This document shows positions 16,672 through 25,536 of a DNA stretch of 64,000 nucleotides, piece after piece. The position numbers and the translations under genes are program-made. This DNA is from Hymenobacter arizonensis. GTDB lineage: Bacteria; Bacteroidota; Bacteroidia; Cytophagales; Hymenobacteraceae. The stretch covers positions 186,001 through 250,000 of the forward strand of contig NZ_FOXS01000001.1 in NCBI RefSeq assembly GCF_900115775.1, in the 5' to 3' direction. The notes under the pieces were generated by a model. That model had not been told where the DNA came from, did not search any database, and was given only the letters and a program-made list of their open reading frames with translations. Within the stretch, counting starts at the first letter, position 1, and every line of letters starts with the position of its first letter.

Positions 16672-18948
16672 CTAGCGACTTAACTCTTGAAAATAGCTCC
16701 GTGCCAGGCGGTTGGGAGCGGGCGGAGCCTGGGGCGTGGGCGGGGGCGAGGCCAGCAGGTCGGTGAGGGCGCGCTCCACGGGGGGGCGGCAGGTGGCGCA
16801 AGCGGGCCGGCCCGCCCGCACATCGGCTACTAGTTCGCGCAGGGCGCGCAAGGCGGGCAGGTACACCCCGGGCCGTTGCAGGGCGGCGCCCGCCAATACC
16901 GCACCCGCCTGCTCAAGCAGCAGCGCATCGGCGGGTTTGGTTTGGTCGGTGGCCGGGGTTTGGGCCAGCCAGCGCAGGGCAGCCCGCACGGTGGGCTGAG
17001 TGGCCGGGGCCGGTAGGTTTTGTTGGTTGCGGGGCACGGCGGCGCCCGCCAAGTCGCCGGTGAGGCGCAGGGTGGCTTCGGGCAGCGGCTGGAGCACGAA
17101 GCCGGCTTTCTTGACGTAAGCGCGGGTTTGCTGCTGCACTTCCTTCAGGAGGCGCAGGGCCTTGTACTCATACGGCAGAGCCGCCGTGAGCTGGCCAGTG
17201 CGTAGGCGCAGCTCGGCCGCCCACATCTGGTCGAGCACCACGCGAAGCTTGGCTTTCACGGCAGGCTCCAGGAAGTCGGCGGTTTCGGAGTCGTCGTGCT
17301 TGTGAACGTAGGGTTCCATCAGCGCATCGGTTTCGGCGGTGGGCGAGGCTTGGGCCAAAGAGCCAGGCGGCGTGGCGTGGTCGTGGTTGTGACCTTCACC
17401 CGCGTGTTCGCCAGCGTGTTCACCCGCGTGTTCGTTGTGGTCAGCACCTTCGTCCTCATCCTCGGCTATGGGCGAATGCGGGGCGCTGGGGCCGATGCTG
17501 CCGCCCACCTCTTCGCCCATAAACTTGCCGTAGCGCAGGCGCAGCATTTGTTGGTCAGCGCCCAGGTTATTGGCGCGAGTGGCCACGGTGGCCGGGTCAA
17601 GCTTGGGCTTTTCGGCAATCAGTTTTTCGGTATCGATGATGGTTTGCCGCTGACTACGGAAGTAGGCTGGCGCTACCTTGACGCCCATGCCCACGTCGGC
17701 GGGGCTATCGGCCACGGCGGTGTCCTGCCACTGCACGAGGTAGGCATCGGTGCGCGAAGAGTGCCCGGCATTGTCGCGGGCCGAGATGTAGAAGTACAGC
17801 TCATCGCCGTAGGTGAGGCCAAGCTTGGGCAGGTTGAGCTGGCTGCTCAGGCTGGTTTGCGAAGGCTGACCACCCAGCCCCGCACTCAAATCGCGCCGCA
17901 CTTCCCGGAATTTTACAGACTCGCCCTGGCCCTGGGCCACCGTAATCACCAGTTCAGCCCGGCTGAGGCCGTAGTCGTCGCGCAGGGTGGCGCGCACCAG
18001 CAACTCGGGCCGCATGCCAAATTCTACCAGGGTATAGGGCTTGGGCATTTGGATGCGAATGACTGGGGCTTGGTCGGGCCGAACGTCGATGGCGTAATCA
18101 TCGGACACCGTGCCGGCGTAGCGCAGCCGATAAAGCGTAGAAGCCGCTAGGTTTTGTTCAGCGAAAAAGGAGCCTGCCTTCCCTGCTACTGGCTGCATGC
18201 GTAGGCGTTGCCGGCCTACTTCCACTTCGGGCACCGCGCGGCTGCTTCCGCTCACCTGCACCTGCCACCGCACCCGCGACCCCTGCGGGCATTGAAACGA
18301 GGCCTGGGCAGGGGCAAAGGCGGCTTGCCGGGTATAGGCTGGCGGCGTCACCAGCAGCTGCGTTGCGGCAATGCGGGCTGGCGTCTGGCCCGGCACAGGG
18401 GGCGGACTATTGGAAAAGCGAACCGCTACGTTGCCCGGCTTGGCCACCAGCGGCGAAGCAGTCGGCAGCCACCAGACCACCGCGCTGGCCAGCATCAGCA
18501 GTCCCGTTGCCAGCAGTGCGCTGCGGTAAGCCACAGGCAGGGCGAGAGATTTAGCGGCCCGCAATTCCTGCAGCCGCTGGGCTACCCGGCTCTGCTGCAG
18601 CTGTTCCAGCAGGTTGAGGCGCTCAGATGGCTGTAATAGCAAGCCAGTGCTGTCTTCGAGCGTGGGATAAAGCCGGTCGAGCCAAGTGGCGGTAGTAGCT
18701 GGCTGCACCCGCCGCAGCGGCCAGAGCAGCGCTGCTACTACCGCCAAACCCAGCACTCCCGCACCAGCCCAGGCCCATTGGGCGGCGGGCCAATGCCGGC
18801 TGAGCAATACCAAGAGCAGCGCACCAGCCGCCGCGGGCAGCAGCACGCTGCCCGCCCGCCGCCAGGCATAGCTGCGGCCCACCGCGCCGAGCAGCTGACG
18901 GGCCGAGGCTAGGCTCAATAATTGAGTATCGGCTACTGGTTGGCTCAT
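16672..18948 (-). CDS. DUF4175 family membrane protein
   Basis: A 758-residue protein with paired N-terminal membrane segments (about residues 33-75), a third near 145-165, then a large extracytoplasmic part with Ig-like strands (YTRQAAFAP, DYAIDVRPDQAPVIRI) and an alpha-helical C-terminus. These are features of the DUF4175 family found beside MoxR and BatA genes in Bacteroidetes. Around residues 500-525 lies an acidic, His-rich stretch with a 12-base repeat encoding EHAG three times. That could bind metal. It overlaps the BatA-type gene by 4 bases (ATGA coupling). Confidence 0.82.
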   Translation of the reverse strand: MSQPVADTQLLSLASARQLLGAVGRSYAWRRAGSVLLPAAAGALLLVLLSRHWPAAQWAWAGAGVLGLAVVAALLWPLRRVQPATTATWLDRLYPTLEDSTGLLLQPSERLNLLEQLQQSRVAQRLQELRAAKSLALPVAYRSALLATGLLMLASAVVWWLPTASPLVAKPGNVAVRFSNSPPPVPGQTPARIAATQLLVTPPAYTRQAAFAPAQASFQCPQGSRVRWQVQVSGSSRAVPEVEVGRQRLRMQPVAGKAGSFFAEQNLAASTLYRLRYAGTVSDDYAIDVRPDQAPVIRIQMPKPYTLVEFGMRPELLVRATLRDDYGLSRAELVITVAQGQGESVKFREVRRDLSAGLGGQPSQTSLSSQLNLPKLGLTYGDELYFYISARDNAGHSSRTDAYLVQWQDTAVADSPADVGMGVKVAPAYFRSQRQTIIDTEKLIAEKPKLDPATVATRANNLGADQQMLRLRYGKFMGEEVGGSIGPSAPHSPIAEDEDEGADHNEHAGEHAGEHAGEGHNHDHATPPGSLAQASPTAETDALMEPYVHKHDDSETADFLEPAVKAKLRVVLDQMWAAELRLRTGQLTAALPYEYKALRLLKEVQQQTRAYVKKAGFVLQPLPEATLRLTGDLAGAAVPRNQQNLPAPATQPTVRAALRWLAQTPATDQTKPADALLLEQAGAVLAGAALQRPGVYLPALRALRELVADVRAGRPACATCRPPVERALTDLLASPPPTPQAPPAPNRLARSYFQELSR
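17399..17434 (-). repeat. 12-base tandem repeat coding for EHAG units
   Basis: Three adjacent 12-base units (two identical, one with two changes) inside the DUF4175 gene encode a His/Glu tract of the form EHAGEHAGEHAG, followed by GHNHDHA. The unit is a multiple of three, so copy-number change would keep the frame. Confidence 0.85.
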
Positions 18949-20591
18949 GAAATTGAAGGCAAGGACTGGTTTGCGCGCCGATAAGCCAGCAAGCGTTCAA
19001 AAGCAAACAGCAGCCCGGCCGCCAGCACCAGCCAGGGCCGAAGGTCTGTTTGAAGAAAGGACTGCGGGGCTGCGGCTTGCGCAACGGTAGTCGTAGTTAG
19101 TTTTGCTCCTGCCGCTTGGCTGCTTAACCGGAGCTGCATGGGGTCGAGGGCACGTTGGTCTTGCAAGGCCAGTGCCTGGTCAAGGGCAGTGGGCGGCTGG
19201 CTTGCGGCATCGGTGCTTTCGGGTTGCAGCAGGGCAAGCAGGCGGGCTGGAAGGGCGGGGCTGTCGGCCAGCTCGCTCCAGATGGGGTTGAGCCGGGTGG
19301 CTAGGTGGTGGATAGCTCCCCGGCCCAGCAGTTGGCGCGAAAGCACTGGCCGCCCTTGGCCATCGGCCCAGAGCGGGTAGGAAGTACCACCAGTTGCCTC
19401 TGCGGGCAAGGGGCTGCGCCTAAAAATGGAAGCCGGGACTTCATCGAAGGTGGCCGTTGCCAAGCGCGCTTTGTCTGACCGACCCGGACCCACTGCTTCC
19501 TGCCACACCTGGGTGCCTTGGCCTACTGCAGCGCGCCAGTCCGCAGGCAAAGGGACATCAGCAAGCCAAAATAGCCAATCTGGCCGGTTGGTGGGGGCGG
19601 GCGGAGTGGAAGTAGTACTGATGACCATCGGCGATAGTAGGCCCGCGGCAGCGGCTCGCAGGCCGGCTTGCAAGTACCGCGCATCAGGCGCGAAGTCAGG
19701 GGTCGAATAAATGACCACGCGCACCGGGTTGGTGCGCACCGGTATAGCCGGCACGGCCTTGCCCGCTGACGATGCCCCAACCGGTTGGAGTTGGGCGCCC
19801 GCAGTCCCGGTTTCGAACCGAAAAGCAGGCAGACCGGTCAGCCGCACCGTGCCACCCGGCGCTGGTTTCTTCACGGACACCGGCCGGAATGTTGTCTGGG
19901 TTTCGCTGCTTTGGCCCAGCAGTAGGCGCAGGCTGTCGCCGCGTATGGCAGCGGCCTGCAACCAAGTTGCGGTGGCGGCAGTGGGCAGCATTTGCCAGTT
20001 GACTTCGGCCGGCAATGGAGACTGCGTGCCCTGAAAGTCTTGCATGGTAGCTGGCGTCAGCACGTACAGGGGCTGGCCCGAGAAAGTGCTGGCGGCCTGC
20101 CGCACCCGCGCCCACAGCACCCGCGACCCTGCCGGGCTAGTGGCCGCCAGCACTCGGGCGCTATCGCGCAGGCCCAGCGAATCGGCGCGCAAGGCAGCCC
20201 GCGAGGCCTTGGGAAAGCCAGCCGCCAGCCACCGCAGGGCGTAGCCGCGGCGACGCAGGGAGTCGATTGTGGGGCGCAGGGCCGCGAAGGCTGGCGTGCC
20301 CAGCAGCTCGGGGCTCACCAGCACCTGGCCGCGGCCAACTGGCTGTGGAACTCGCCACACCGGGCCCGCCAGGGCCACCGCCAGCACGACCAGCAGCGCC
20401 GAACGCAGCAGCAGCAGCCACAGCTGCTCGGGCTTTAGGTTGCGGAGCCGGCGGTTGGCGCCGGCCGCTAACCAGCGTAGGCTGCCCACTGCTACCTCGC
20501 GGCCGGGCCGGCGGTTCCAAAGATGAATAAGCACCGGCACTATCAGCCCAAGGAGGGCCAGCAAAGCGGCAGGCGTTAGTAGCGTGAACAA
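18945..20591 (-). CDS. BatA-domain (aerotolerance regulator N-terminal) membrane protein
   Basis: A 548-residue protein. The N-terminus (LTPAALLALLGLIVPVLIHLWNRR) followed by a basic segment and a second hydrophobic helix (LLLLRSALLVVLAVALAGPVW) is the BatA N-terminal domain. The remainder is extracytoplasmic, and a last membrane helix is near residues 512-530 (WLVLAAGLLFAFERLLAY). No VWA MIDAS motif is seen. It overlaps the downstream DUF4175 gene by 4 bases. With MoxR and DUF58 it forms the usual ATPase/VWA/membrane triad thought to act as an envelope chaperone-like system. Confidence 0.85.
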   Translation of the reverse strand: MFTLLTPAALLALLGLIVPVLIHLWNRRPGREVAVGSLRWLAAGANRRLRNLKPEQLWLLLLRSALLVVLAVALAGPVWRVPQPVGRGQVLVSPELLGTPAFAALRPTIDSLRRRGYALRWLAAGFPKASRAALRADSLGLRDSARVLAATSPAGSRVLWARVRQAASTFSGQPLYVLTPATMQDFQGTQSPLPAEVNWQMLPTAATATWLQAAAIRGDSLRLLLGQSSETQTTFRPVSVKKPAPGGTVRLTGLPAFRFETGTAGAQLQPVGASSAGKAVPAIPVRTNPVRVVIYSTPDFAPDARYLQAGLRAAAAGLLSPMVISTTSTPPAPTNRPDWLFWLADVPLPADWRAAVGQGTQVWQEAVGPGRSDKARLATATFDEVPASIFRRSPLPAEATGGTSYPLWADGQGRPVLSRQLLGRGAIHHLATRLNPIWSELADSPALPARLLALLQPESTDAASQPPTALDQALALQDQRALDPMQLRLSSQAAGAKLTTTTVAQAAAPQSFLQTDLRPWLVLAAGLLFAFERLLAYRRANQSLPSIS

Positions 20592-20799
20592 GGAAAGTGA
20601 GTCGGAGTAAAGTCAGGACATGGACACCCAAATGTCCCAACAATTGCAGGAAGGCCGGGAAGAATCCCAAACAGTCCTGCAAAGTAGCCATTCGCTCAGC
20701 TTTCCGCGCACTGGTTTGCCTTACTCATCATGCTGCTTCGGCCAAAAGGCAGCCGCTCAAATGCAGCCACCGGACGCCCACAGCATGCAGTGCGGCGGC
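20592..20799. other. Non-coding gap inside the MoxR block
   Basis: This 208-base gap lies between the stop of the secreted unknown and the BatA-type start. The open frames here look like chance frames. I see no strong palindrome, unlike the other gaps of this block. Confidence 0.5.
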
Positions 20800-21582
20800 C
20801 TACAAGCCGTCCAGAATGCCTCTCAAATCGCGCGCTTTTTCCAGGGTCTTGAATTCTGCTTGAAGCGACCGAATACGCACCCGGTCTTCGAGCTGCAGCT
20901 GGCTGCCAACTTGCTCGTAGCGGGCATTGAGGCGCTCCAGCACCAGGTTGGCACCTTCCCAATCGGTTTTTACCCAGCGCTTGTGGCTCACGCGGGTCGA
21001 TTCGATGAGGCGGCTGTATAAGTCGGGCAGGGTGCTGGCCATGGCCCGGTTGATGGGGGCGGTGGTGTTGAGCAGCTTGCGCTGCATGTCGTTCACGGCG
21101 CTGCTGCGCTCGTCGCCCGCCAACGGAATTTCGATTACGGGGTGGCCGTTTTCGGCGGCCCAGGCTTTGTAGCGGGCTTTTTGGCCCAGGTACTCGCGGC
21201 GCGACTGGGCCGTGAGGGTATCGAGGGCGCCGTCCAGGCGCTTGGTCATGCGGGAGTAGTCAGTCTCAATTGCTGTCCAATCGAGTCGCACGGTCGCCAT
21301 GTTCAGCTCCAACTTGTCGTCGACCCAGTTGCTGAAGGTGCGGAGTTCTTGTTCCAGGTTCATGGCTGGCGTTTTGGAAGTGGCCGGGGCCTTAGTGACA
21401 ACCGGAGCCTTGGTGGCCGCGGCCGGCGCTTTGGTGGTTGGGGCCGGCGCTTTAGCGGCGGGGGCAGTTGCGGTGGGAGCAGGCGTGGTTTTCGGGCTAG
21501 TGGTCTGTTGGGCAAAAGCCGAGCTCGCCGCCAAAGGCAGCAGCAGAGCCGCCAGCGCGATGGGAAAAAGAATGCGTTTCAT
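20800..21582 (-). CDS. Secreted helical protein in the MoxR/BatA block, unknown family
   Basis: A 260-residue protein with a cleavable signal peptide (LFPIALAALLLPLAASSAFAQQ). A long Ala/Pro/Thr/Lys low-complexity linker follows (about residues 28-75, repeats of the form TKAPA), then a helical domain of about 185 residues (FSNWVDDKLELNMATVRLDW onward). It probably sits in the periplasm or is held at the surface by the flexible linker. Lying between DUF58 and BatA-type genes in the same direction, it is likely a periplasmic partner of this system. I do not recognise the family. Confidence 0.78.
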   Translation of the reverse strand: MKRILFPIALAALLLPLAASSAFAQQTTSPKTTPAPTATAPAAKAPAPTTKAPAAATKAPVVTKAPATSKTPAMNLEQELRTFSNWVDDKLELNMATVRLDWTAIETDYSRMTKRLDGALDTLTAQSRREYLGQKARYKAWAAENGHPVIEIPLAGDERSSAVNDMQRKLLNTTAPINRAMASTLPDLYSRLIESTRVSHKRWVKTDWEGANLVLERLNARYEQVGSQLQLEDRVRIRSLQAEFKTLEKARDLRGILDGL

Positions 21583-21737
21583 AAGTTGGTAAAAGAAAGC
21601 TATACGAGCGTCGGGCTAATAGACGCTGATAATGCTAGGCAATTTCCGGCCCAATTCCTGGTGCGCACCAAAAGCAGCATGAATCCCGCCGTTCAAAAAC
21701 GGCTGCTTTTCGGCCGCTCAGCCGACGAAATCTGAAC

Positions 21738-22613
21738 CTAGAGCGACGCGTTGCGGCGGCGGATGAACTCGCGCATGGCGTAGTCGAGCGGAGCGGCGGT
21801 GCTGAGCTGGTGGTAGTCGAAGCCCTGGCGGCGGGCGGCTTGGGCGGTGTCGAGTAGCCACTGCTGCAGCTGCAGCTGATAGGTCGGACGCTGCTGGTCG
21901 GCATCGAGCTGCATGGTGCGGCCAGTTTCCAAATCCCTGAAAGTGACGGCACCTTGGTAGCTGAAATTCAGTTCGTTATTGGCCATCAGGTGTAGCAGCA
22001 GCACGTCGCCGCTCACGGCCCGCAGCCGGGTGAGCAAGGCGTTAATCTCCGATTCCTCTTCGTACAAATCACTCACGCACACCGTGAGGGCGCGCTGGCG
22101 CCGGGCCGTGAGCGGAGCCAGCGTGGCGCTGTTGGGGAAGTTTCCGGTGGCTTCGGCCGTTTCTAGGGCGTGGTAGAGCCGGGGCAGCTGGCGGGTGTCG
22201 GCGCGGGCGGGCAGGTGGCGCAGCCCGGCGGGGCTAAGGATGGTCAGGCCCACGGCATCGCCCTGCTGTTGGGCCAGATAGGCCAAGGACGCGAGCAGCA
22301 GGCGGGCGTAGTCGAGCTTGGTGAGGCCGTTGTCGTCGCGGTGGTTCATGCTGGCGCTGGCGTCGAGCAGTAGGTGCACGGTCAGGCTGGTGTCGACCTC
22401 CGACTCGCGCAGGTAGTAGCGGTCCGAGCGAGCGGCCAGGCGCCAGTCGAGGCGGCGCAGGTCGTCGCCGGGCTGGTAGGGACGGTACTGGCTGAACTCC
22501 ATGCCCGCACCGTGGCGGCGGCTGGCGTGCGCGCCATTCAGGAAGCCTTCGGCCGCCTGCCGGGCGGCAAGAGACAGGTTGCGCAGGCCGTGGAGTAGTT
22601 CGGGAGTGAGCAA
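21738..22613 (-). CDS. DUF58 domain protein (VWA-like)
   Basis: A 291-residue cytoplasmic protein. The diagnostic DUF58 segment FSQYRPYQPGDDLRRLDWRL occurs at residues 40-59. It is followed by a VWA-like MIDAS motif, LLLDASASM (84-88). DUF58 proteins pair with MoxR AAA ATPases. The MoxR gene lies directly upstream, separated by a 104-base palindrome. Confidence 0.92.
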   Translation of the reverse strand: MLTPELLHGLRNLSLAARQAAEGFLNGAHASRRHGAGMEFSQYRPYQPGDDLRRLDWRLAARSDRYYLRESEVDTSLTVHLLLDASASMNHRDDNGLTKLDYARLLLASLAYLAQQQGDAVGLTILSPAGLRHLPARADTRQLPRLYHALETAEATGNFPNSATLAPLTARRQRALTVCVSDLYEEESEINALLTRLRAVSGDVLLLHLMANNELNFSYQGAVTFRDLETGRTMQLDADQQRPTYQLQLQQWLLDTAQAARRQGFDYHQLSTAAPLDYAMREFIRRRNASL

Positions 22614-22619
22614 AATTAT

Positions 22620-22723
22620 TTCTCGCTGAGGTTCGCAGAGGTTTCCGCAGAGGGTATCGCTGAGGTTCGCAGTGGTCGAACTCCGCGCACCTCAGCGGAA
22701 ACCTCTGCGAACCTCAGCGAGAA
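22620..22723. repeat. Palindromic repeat inside the MoxR-DUF58 gap
   Basis: Perfect 29-base arms (22620-22648 and 22695-22723) around a 46-base centre that itself repeats part of the arm (CGCTGAGGTTCGCAG). It fills nearly the whole gap between the MoxR stop (22725) and the DUF58 start (22613). It is unrelated to the GTCAT family. Confidence 0.9.
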
Positions 22724-22724
22724 T

Positions 22725-23702
22725 TTAAACTTTAACGGCTTTCAACAGCTCCGCCACGGCATCGTCCGCCGTCAGATTTTCCGCTTCGGCGTTGAAGTTC
22801 AGCAGTACCCGGTGCCGCAGTACCGGCGGAGCCAGCGTCCGAACATCATCCAACGTCGCGGCGAAGCGGCCGTGCAGCAAGGCCCGAGCCTTGGCGCAAA
22901 GAATAAGCGCCTGCCCGGCCCGCGGCCCCGCGCCCCAGCGCCCGTAATCCTTGATGAATTTCACTTCCGAAGTGGCCGGGCGCGTGGCCCGCACCAGGCG
23001 GTTCACGAAATCCATTAGCTCAGGACTGAGGCTGACCTGGCGCACCAGCTGCTGCAGCTGGCGAATGTCGGCGCCGCCCAGCACGGGCTGCACTTGCTGG
23101 CCGGCCGCGCCGGTGGTGCCGCGCAGCACGGCCAGCTCCTCATCGGCGGTGGGGTAGCCGATGCGCACGTACAGCAGGAAGCGGTCGAGCTGGGCCTCGG
23201 GCAGGGGGTAGGTGCCGCTCTGCTCGATTGGGTTTTGGGTGGCCAGTAGGAAGAAGGGCTTGGGCAGCGCGTGTTCGGTGCCGGCGTAGGTGACGTGGCC
23301 TTCCTGCATGGCCTCCAGCAGGGCAGCCTGGGTTTTGGGCGGCGTCCGGTTGATTTCATCGGCCAGCACCAGGCTGGCGAAAATGGGTCCCTGGTTGAAC
23401 TTGAACGAGCGGTGGCCGGTGCCGTGGTCTTCCTCCAGCACCTCGGTGCCCAGGATGTCGGTGGGCATCAGGTCGGGCGTGAACTGGATGCGGCGGAAGG
23501 GCAGGTCGGTGGCCGCGGCCAAGGTGCGCACCAGCAGGGTTTTGGCCAGGCCGGGCACGCCTTCCAGCAGCGCGTGGCCGCCAGCCAGCAGCGCCACCAG
23601 CACTTCGTCGAGTACATTTTCCTGGCCCACAATAACCTTGGCAATTTCGGCTTTGAGCACTGGCAGCTTGGCCACGAGAGAGTTCACTTCTTGTTCGGTC
23701 AT
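22725..23702 (-). CDS. MoxR family AAA+ ATPase
   Basis: A 325-residue AAA ATPase: Walker A GVPGLAKT (residues 48-55), Walker [10 protein letters not shown], the family segment [12 protein letters not shown], and sensor 1 ([24 protein letters not shown]). MoxR proteins drive maturation of membrane or periplasmic complexes together with VWA proteins such as DUF58 and BatA. The start at 23702 (MTEQEVNSL) is used. The longer frame to 23810 runs into a palindromic repeat and is not credible. Confidence 0.95.
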   Translation of the reverse strand: MTEQEVNSLVAKLPVLKAEIAKVIVGQENVLDEVLVALLAGGHALLEGVPGLAKTLLVRTLAAATDLPFRRIQFTPDLMPTDILGTEVLEEDHGTGHRSFKFNQGPIFASLVLADEINRTPPKTQAALLEAMQEGHVTYAGTEHALPKPFFLLATQNPIEQSGTYPLPEAQLDRFLLYVRIGYPTADEELAVLRGTTGAAGQQVQPVLGGADIRQLQQLVRQVSLSPELMDFVNRLVRATRPATSEVKFIKDYGRWGAGPRAGQALILCAKARALLHGRFAATLDDVRTLAPPVLRHRVLLNFNAEAENLTADDAVAELLKAVKV

Positions 23703-23730
23703 GTTGGGGTTTTGGTCGGCAGGAAAGGCC

Positions 23731-23813
23731 GTCATGCAGAGCGCAGCGAAGCATCTCGCTTGGGTTGGTAGTTCAATGACGCGAGCGAGATGCTTCGCTG
23801 CGCTCTGCATGAC
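23731..23813. repeat. GTCAT-type palindromic repeat, copy 2
   Basis: Perfect 30-base arms (23731-23760 and 23784-23813) with a 23-base centre. The arms contain GCAGAGCGCAGCGAAGCATC, related to copy 1. It fills the gap between the DUF4159 stop and the MoxR start. Confidence 0.92.
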
Positions 23814-23829
23814 CTTTCTTTTTTAGTTC

Positions 23830-24471
23830 TCAGGTTAGGGCATACAGCAGGATATTAACCCCAAACTTGGTATTGTCTTCAGCCAGAAAGCGCTTGTTGC
23901 GGAAGTCATAGTCCCACTCGCAGCCGTAGTCTTTGTTGGAGTACAGCACCCCAATACGGCCTTTTATTTCCACGGCTTTCAGGTAGTCGTGCACCAGGTC
24001 GTCGCCCCAACCGTTCAGCTCGAAGCCGGTGTTGGGCGGGCCGTCCTTGAACTTGAAAAACTGCGAGTAGATGGGGTGCGTCTTAGCGATTTTCTTGAGG
24101 GCGCCGGCCCCAAAGCACTGGCGCATCTGCTCCTCGAAGGAGCGGGCAAAAAGGCCGTCGATGTCGTGGTTGCAGTCATCCACAAATACGAAGCCGCCGT
24201 TGCGCACGTACTGGATAAAGTTCTTTTTCTCGGCCGCCGAAAACTGCACCAACCGGTGGCCCGACAGGTAGCAGAACGGGTAGTTGAAGAGCTCCGGGCT
24301 ATCGAGGGCCACAACCTTTTCCTTGGGGTCGACGGGCACCGTGGTGTACTGCACCAGCGAGTGCAGCAGATTGGCTGGCATTCGCTCGTCTACCGCATCC
24401 CAGTCGCCGGATTGGTACTTCAGGCGGACAAACGTGAAAGGGGCTGCGGGCACAGGTAGCGAAGTGGGCAA
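23830..24471 (-). CDS. DUF4159 domain protein
   Basis: A 213-residue protein with FTFVRLKYQSGDWD near its start and VRNGGFVFVDDCNHDIDGLFA, typical of DUF4159. The fold is expected to be a glutamine-amidotransferase-like Rossmann domain, but no catalytic Cys is evident at a nucleophile elbow. No signal peptide is seen. The first possible start is TTG at 24471 and a GTG at 24453 is an alternative. It is the first gene of the minus-strand MoxR/BatA block. Confidence 0.85.
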   Translation of the reverse strand: MPTSLPVPAAPFTFVRLKYQSGDWDAVDERMPANLLHSLVQYTTVPVDPKEKVVALDSPELFNYPFCYLSGHRLVQFSAAEKKNFIQYVRNGGFVFVDDCNHDIDGLFARSFEEQMRQCFGAGALKKIAKTHPIYSQFFKFKDGPPNTGFELNGWGDDLVHDYLKAVEIKGRIGVLYSNKDYGCEWDYDFRNKRFLAEDNTKFGVNILLYALT

Positions 24472-24720
24472 GTAGAAGATTGGAGCGCGGACAAGCAGGC
24501 CTCGGGGTAATAGTCGAGCTCAGAATAAATGAGTTGCTTTTTCCGTTGAAATCAGGCAAAGTAACGGCGTTTTGAAGCAGATGGTCGATAAAGCGCAACT
24601 TTTCATTGTGCGACTGCCGTACGAAGAAGTTAACCCACCCCGCGTATCCATCCTGCGCTGGCAGAGCACGTTACCAAAAAAGGCGCTGCCCCTCCGTTTG
24701 CCACCATTCCCTTTTATGCT

Positions 24721-25347
24721 ATGAAAAAGGCTGTTTTTATATTCCTGCTTACTGTTTGTTTTGTTCCGCTTGCCAATGCCCAACTGGGCGTAAAAGGTGG
24801 CTTAAACCTAGCCGAGCTTACCGGCCGCGATGGCGAAAGCTCATCCTACAAAGCTTTTTACCACGTGGGGCTTTTCTACGAAGCCAAGGTGCTGGGGCCG
24901 CTGGCCATCCAGCCGGAAGTACAATACTCGGTAGCAGGCGGCAGGCTGAAATCAGCCTTCACCAACTACGACAGCCAGCTGCACTACCTCACGGTGCCCG
25001 TGCTTGCCAAGCTCACCGTGGGGCCGGTTTTTGTGGAAGCTGGTCCGCAATTCGGGGTGCTGCTGAGCGCCGACCAATCGGGCCAAATGCAGGTTGGGCT
25101 GGCCCCCGATGGCACACCGGCCTACGGCAACGAGTCGCGGCCAGCCACGGGCAACTTCAAGCGCGGCGACTTTAGCGTGGTGGGCGGCGTCGGGCTGAAG
25201 CTGGCCGGCGGTTTTTCGCTCGGCAGTCGGCTCGTGGCCGGCCTCAACGACATCAACGACGTCAAGAATCTCTCCGGCATCAACGACCCGCGCCTGCAGA
25301 ACCGGGTGTTTCAGTTTTATGCCGCCCTGCAGTTCGGGGGAAGGTAG
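24721..25347 (+). CDS. Outer-membrane beta-barrel protein (PorT-like family)
   Basis: A 208-residue protein with a signal peptide (FIFLLTVCFVPLANAQ) and then LGVKGGLNLAEL, the usual opening of the small outer-membrane beta-barrel family often called PorT-like. Alternating strands end with FQFYAALQFGGR, a C-terminal aromatic-containing strand. Its function is unknown. The 249-base region upstream also serves the divergent DUF4159 gene. A strong terminator-like region follows. Confidence 0.85.
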   Translation: MKKAVFIFLLTVCFVPLANAQLGVKGGLNLAELTGRDGESSSYKAFYHVGLFYEAKVLGPLAIQPEVQYSVAGGRLKSAFTNYDSQLHYLTVPVLAKLTVGPVFVEAGPQFGVLLSADQSGQMQVGLAPDGTPAYGNESRPATGNFKRGDFSVVGGVGLKLAGGFSLGSRLVAGLNDINDVKNLSGINDPRLQNRVFQFYAALQFGGR

Positions 25348-25355
25348 CGCCGTTT

Positions 25356-25455
25356 GCTCCGGTCCGACCGCCCTAGGCGGTCCGACCGGTTTAAGAATGC
25401 GCAGCCCTGCTCCAGCGACAACCGGTCGGACCGCCTAGGGCGGTCGGACCGGAGC
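25356..25455. repeat. 35-base perfect inverted repeat rich in GGTCCGACC
   Basis: Arms 25356-25390 and 25421-25455 are perfectly complementary with a 30-base centre. Each arm itself holds GGTCCGACCG, CCCTAGG and CGGTCCGACC, so each half can also fold alone. It starts 8 bases after the stop of the barrel protein gene. It belongs to none of the other repeat families in the window. Confidence 0.9.
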
Positions 25456-25470
25456 AACGATTATTGCAAA

Positions 25471-25513
25471 AGCCCCCTGCTGAGTGAAGCGCAATGCAGC
25501 TCAGCAGGGGGCT
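25471..25513. terminator. Bidirectional terminator-like hairpin
   Basis: Perfect 14-base arms (AGCCCCCTGCTGAG at 25471-25484 and its complement at 25500-25513). A TTTT tract follows on the minus strand and TTTA on the plus strand. It lies between the convergent barrel protein and pmbA-like genes, just before the pmbA stop at 25537. Confidence 0.75.
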
Positions 25514-25536
25514 TTATGCTTGTTATTAGCTTCAGC

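Noticed and set aside
20592..20799. Possible extra small gene between the secreted unknown and the BatA-type gene
   Set aside because: Open frames in both directions are unsupported by codon bias or by any signal peptide or motif.
22725..23810. Longer MoxR start at 23810
   Set aside because: The extra residues are translated from the GTCAT-type palindrome and the real N-terminus (MTEQEVNSL) follows it.
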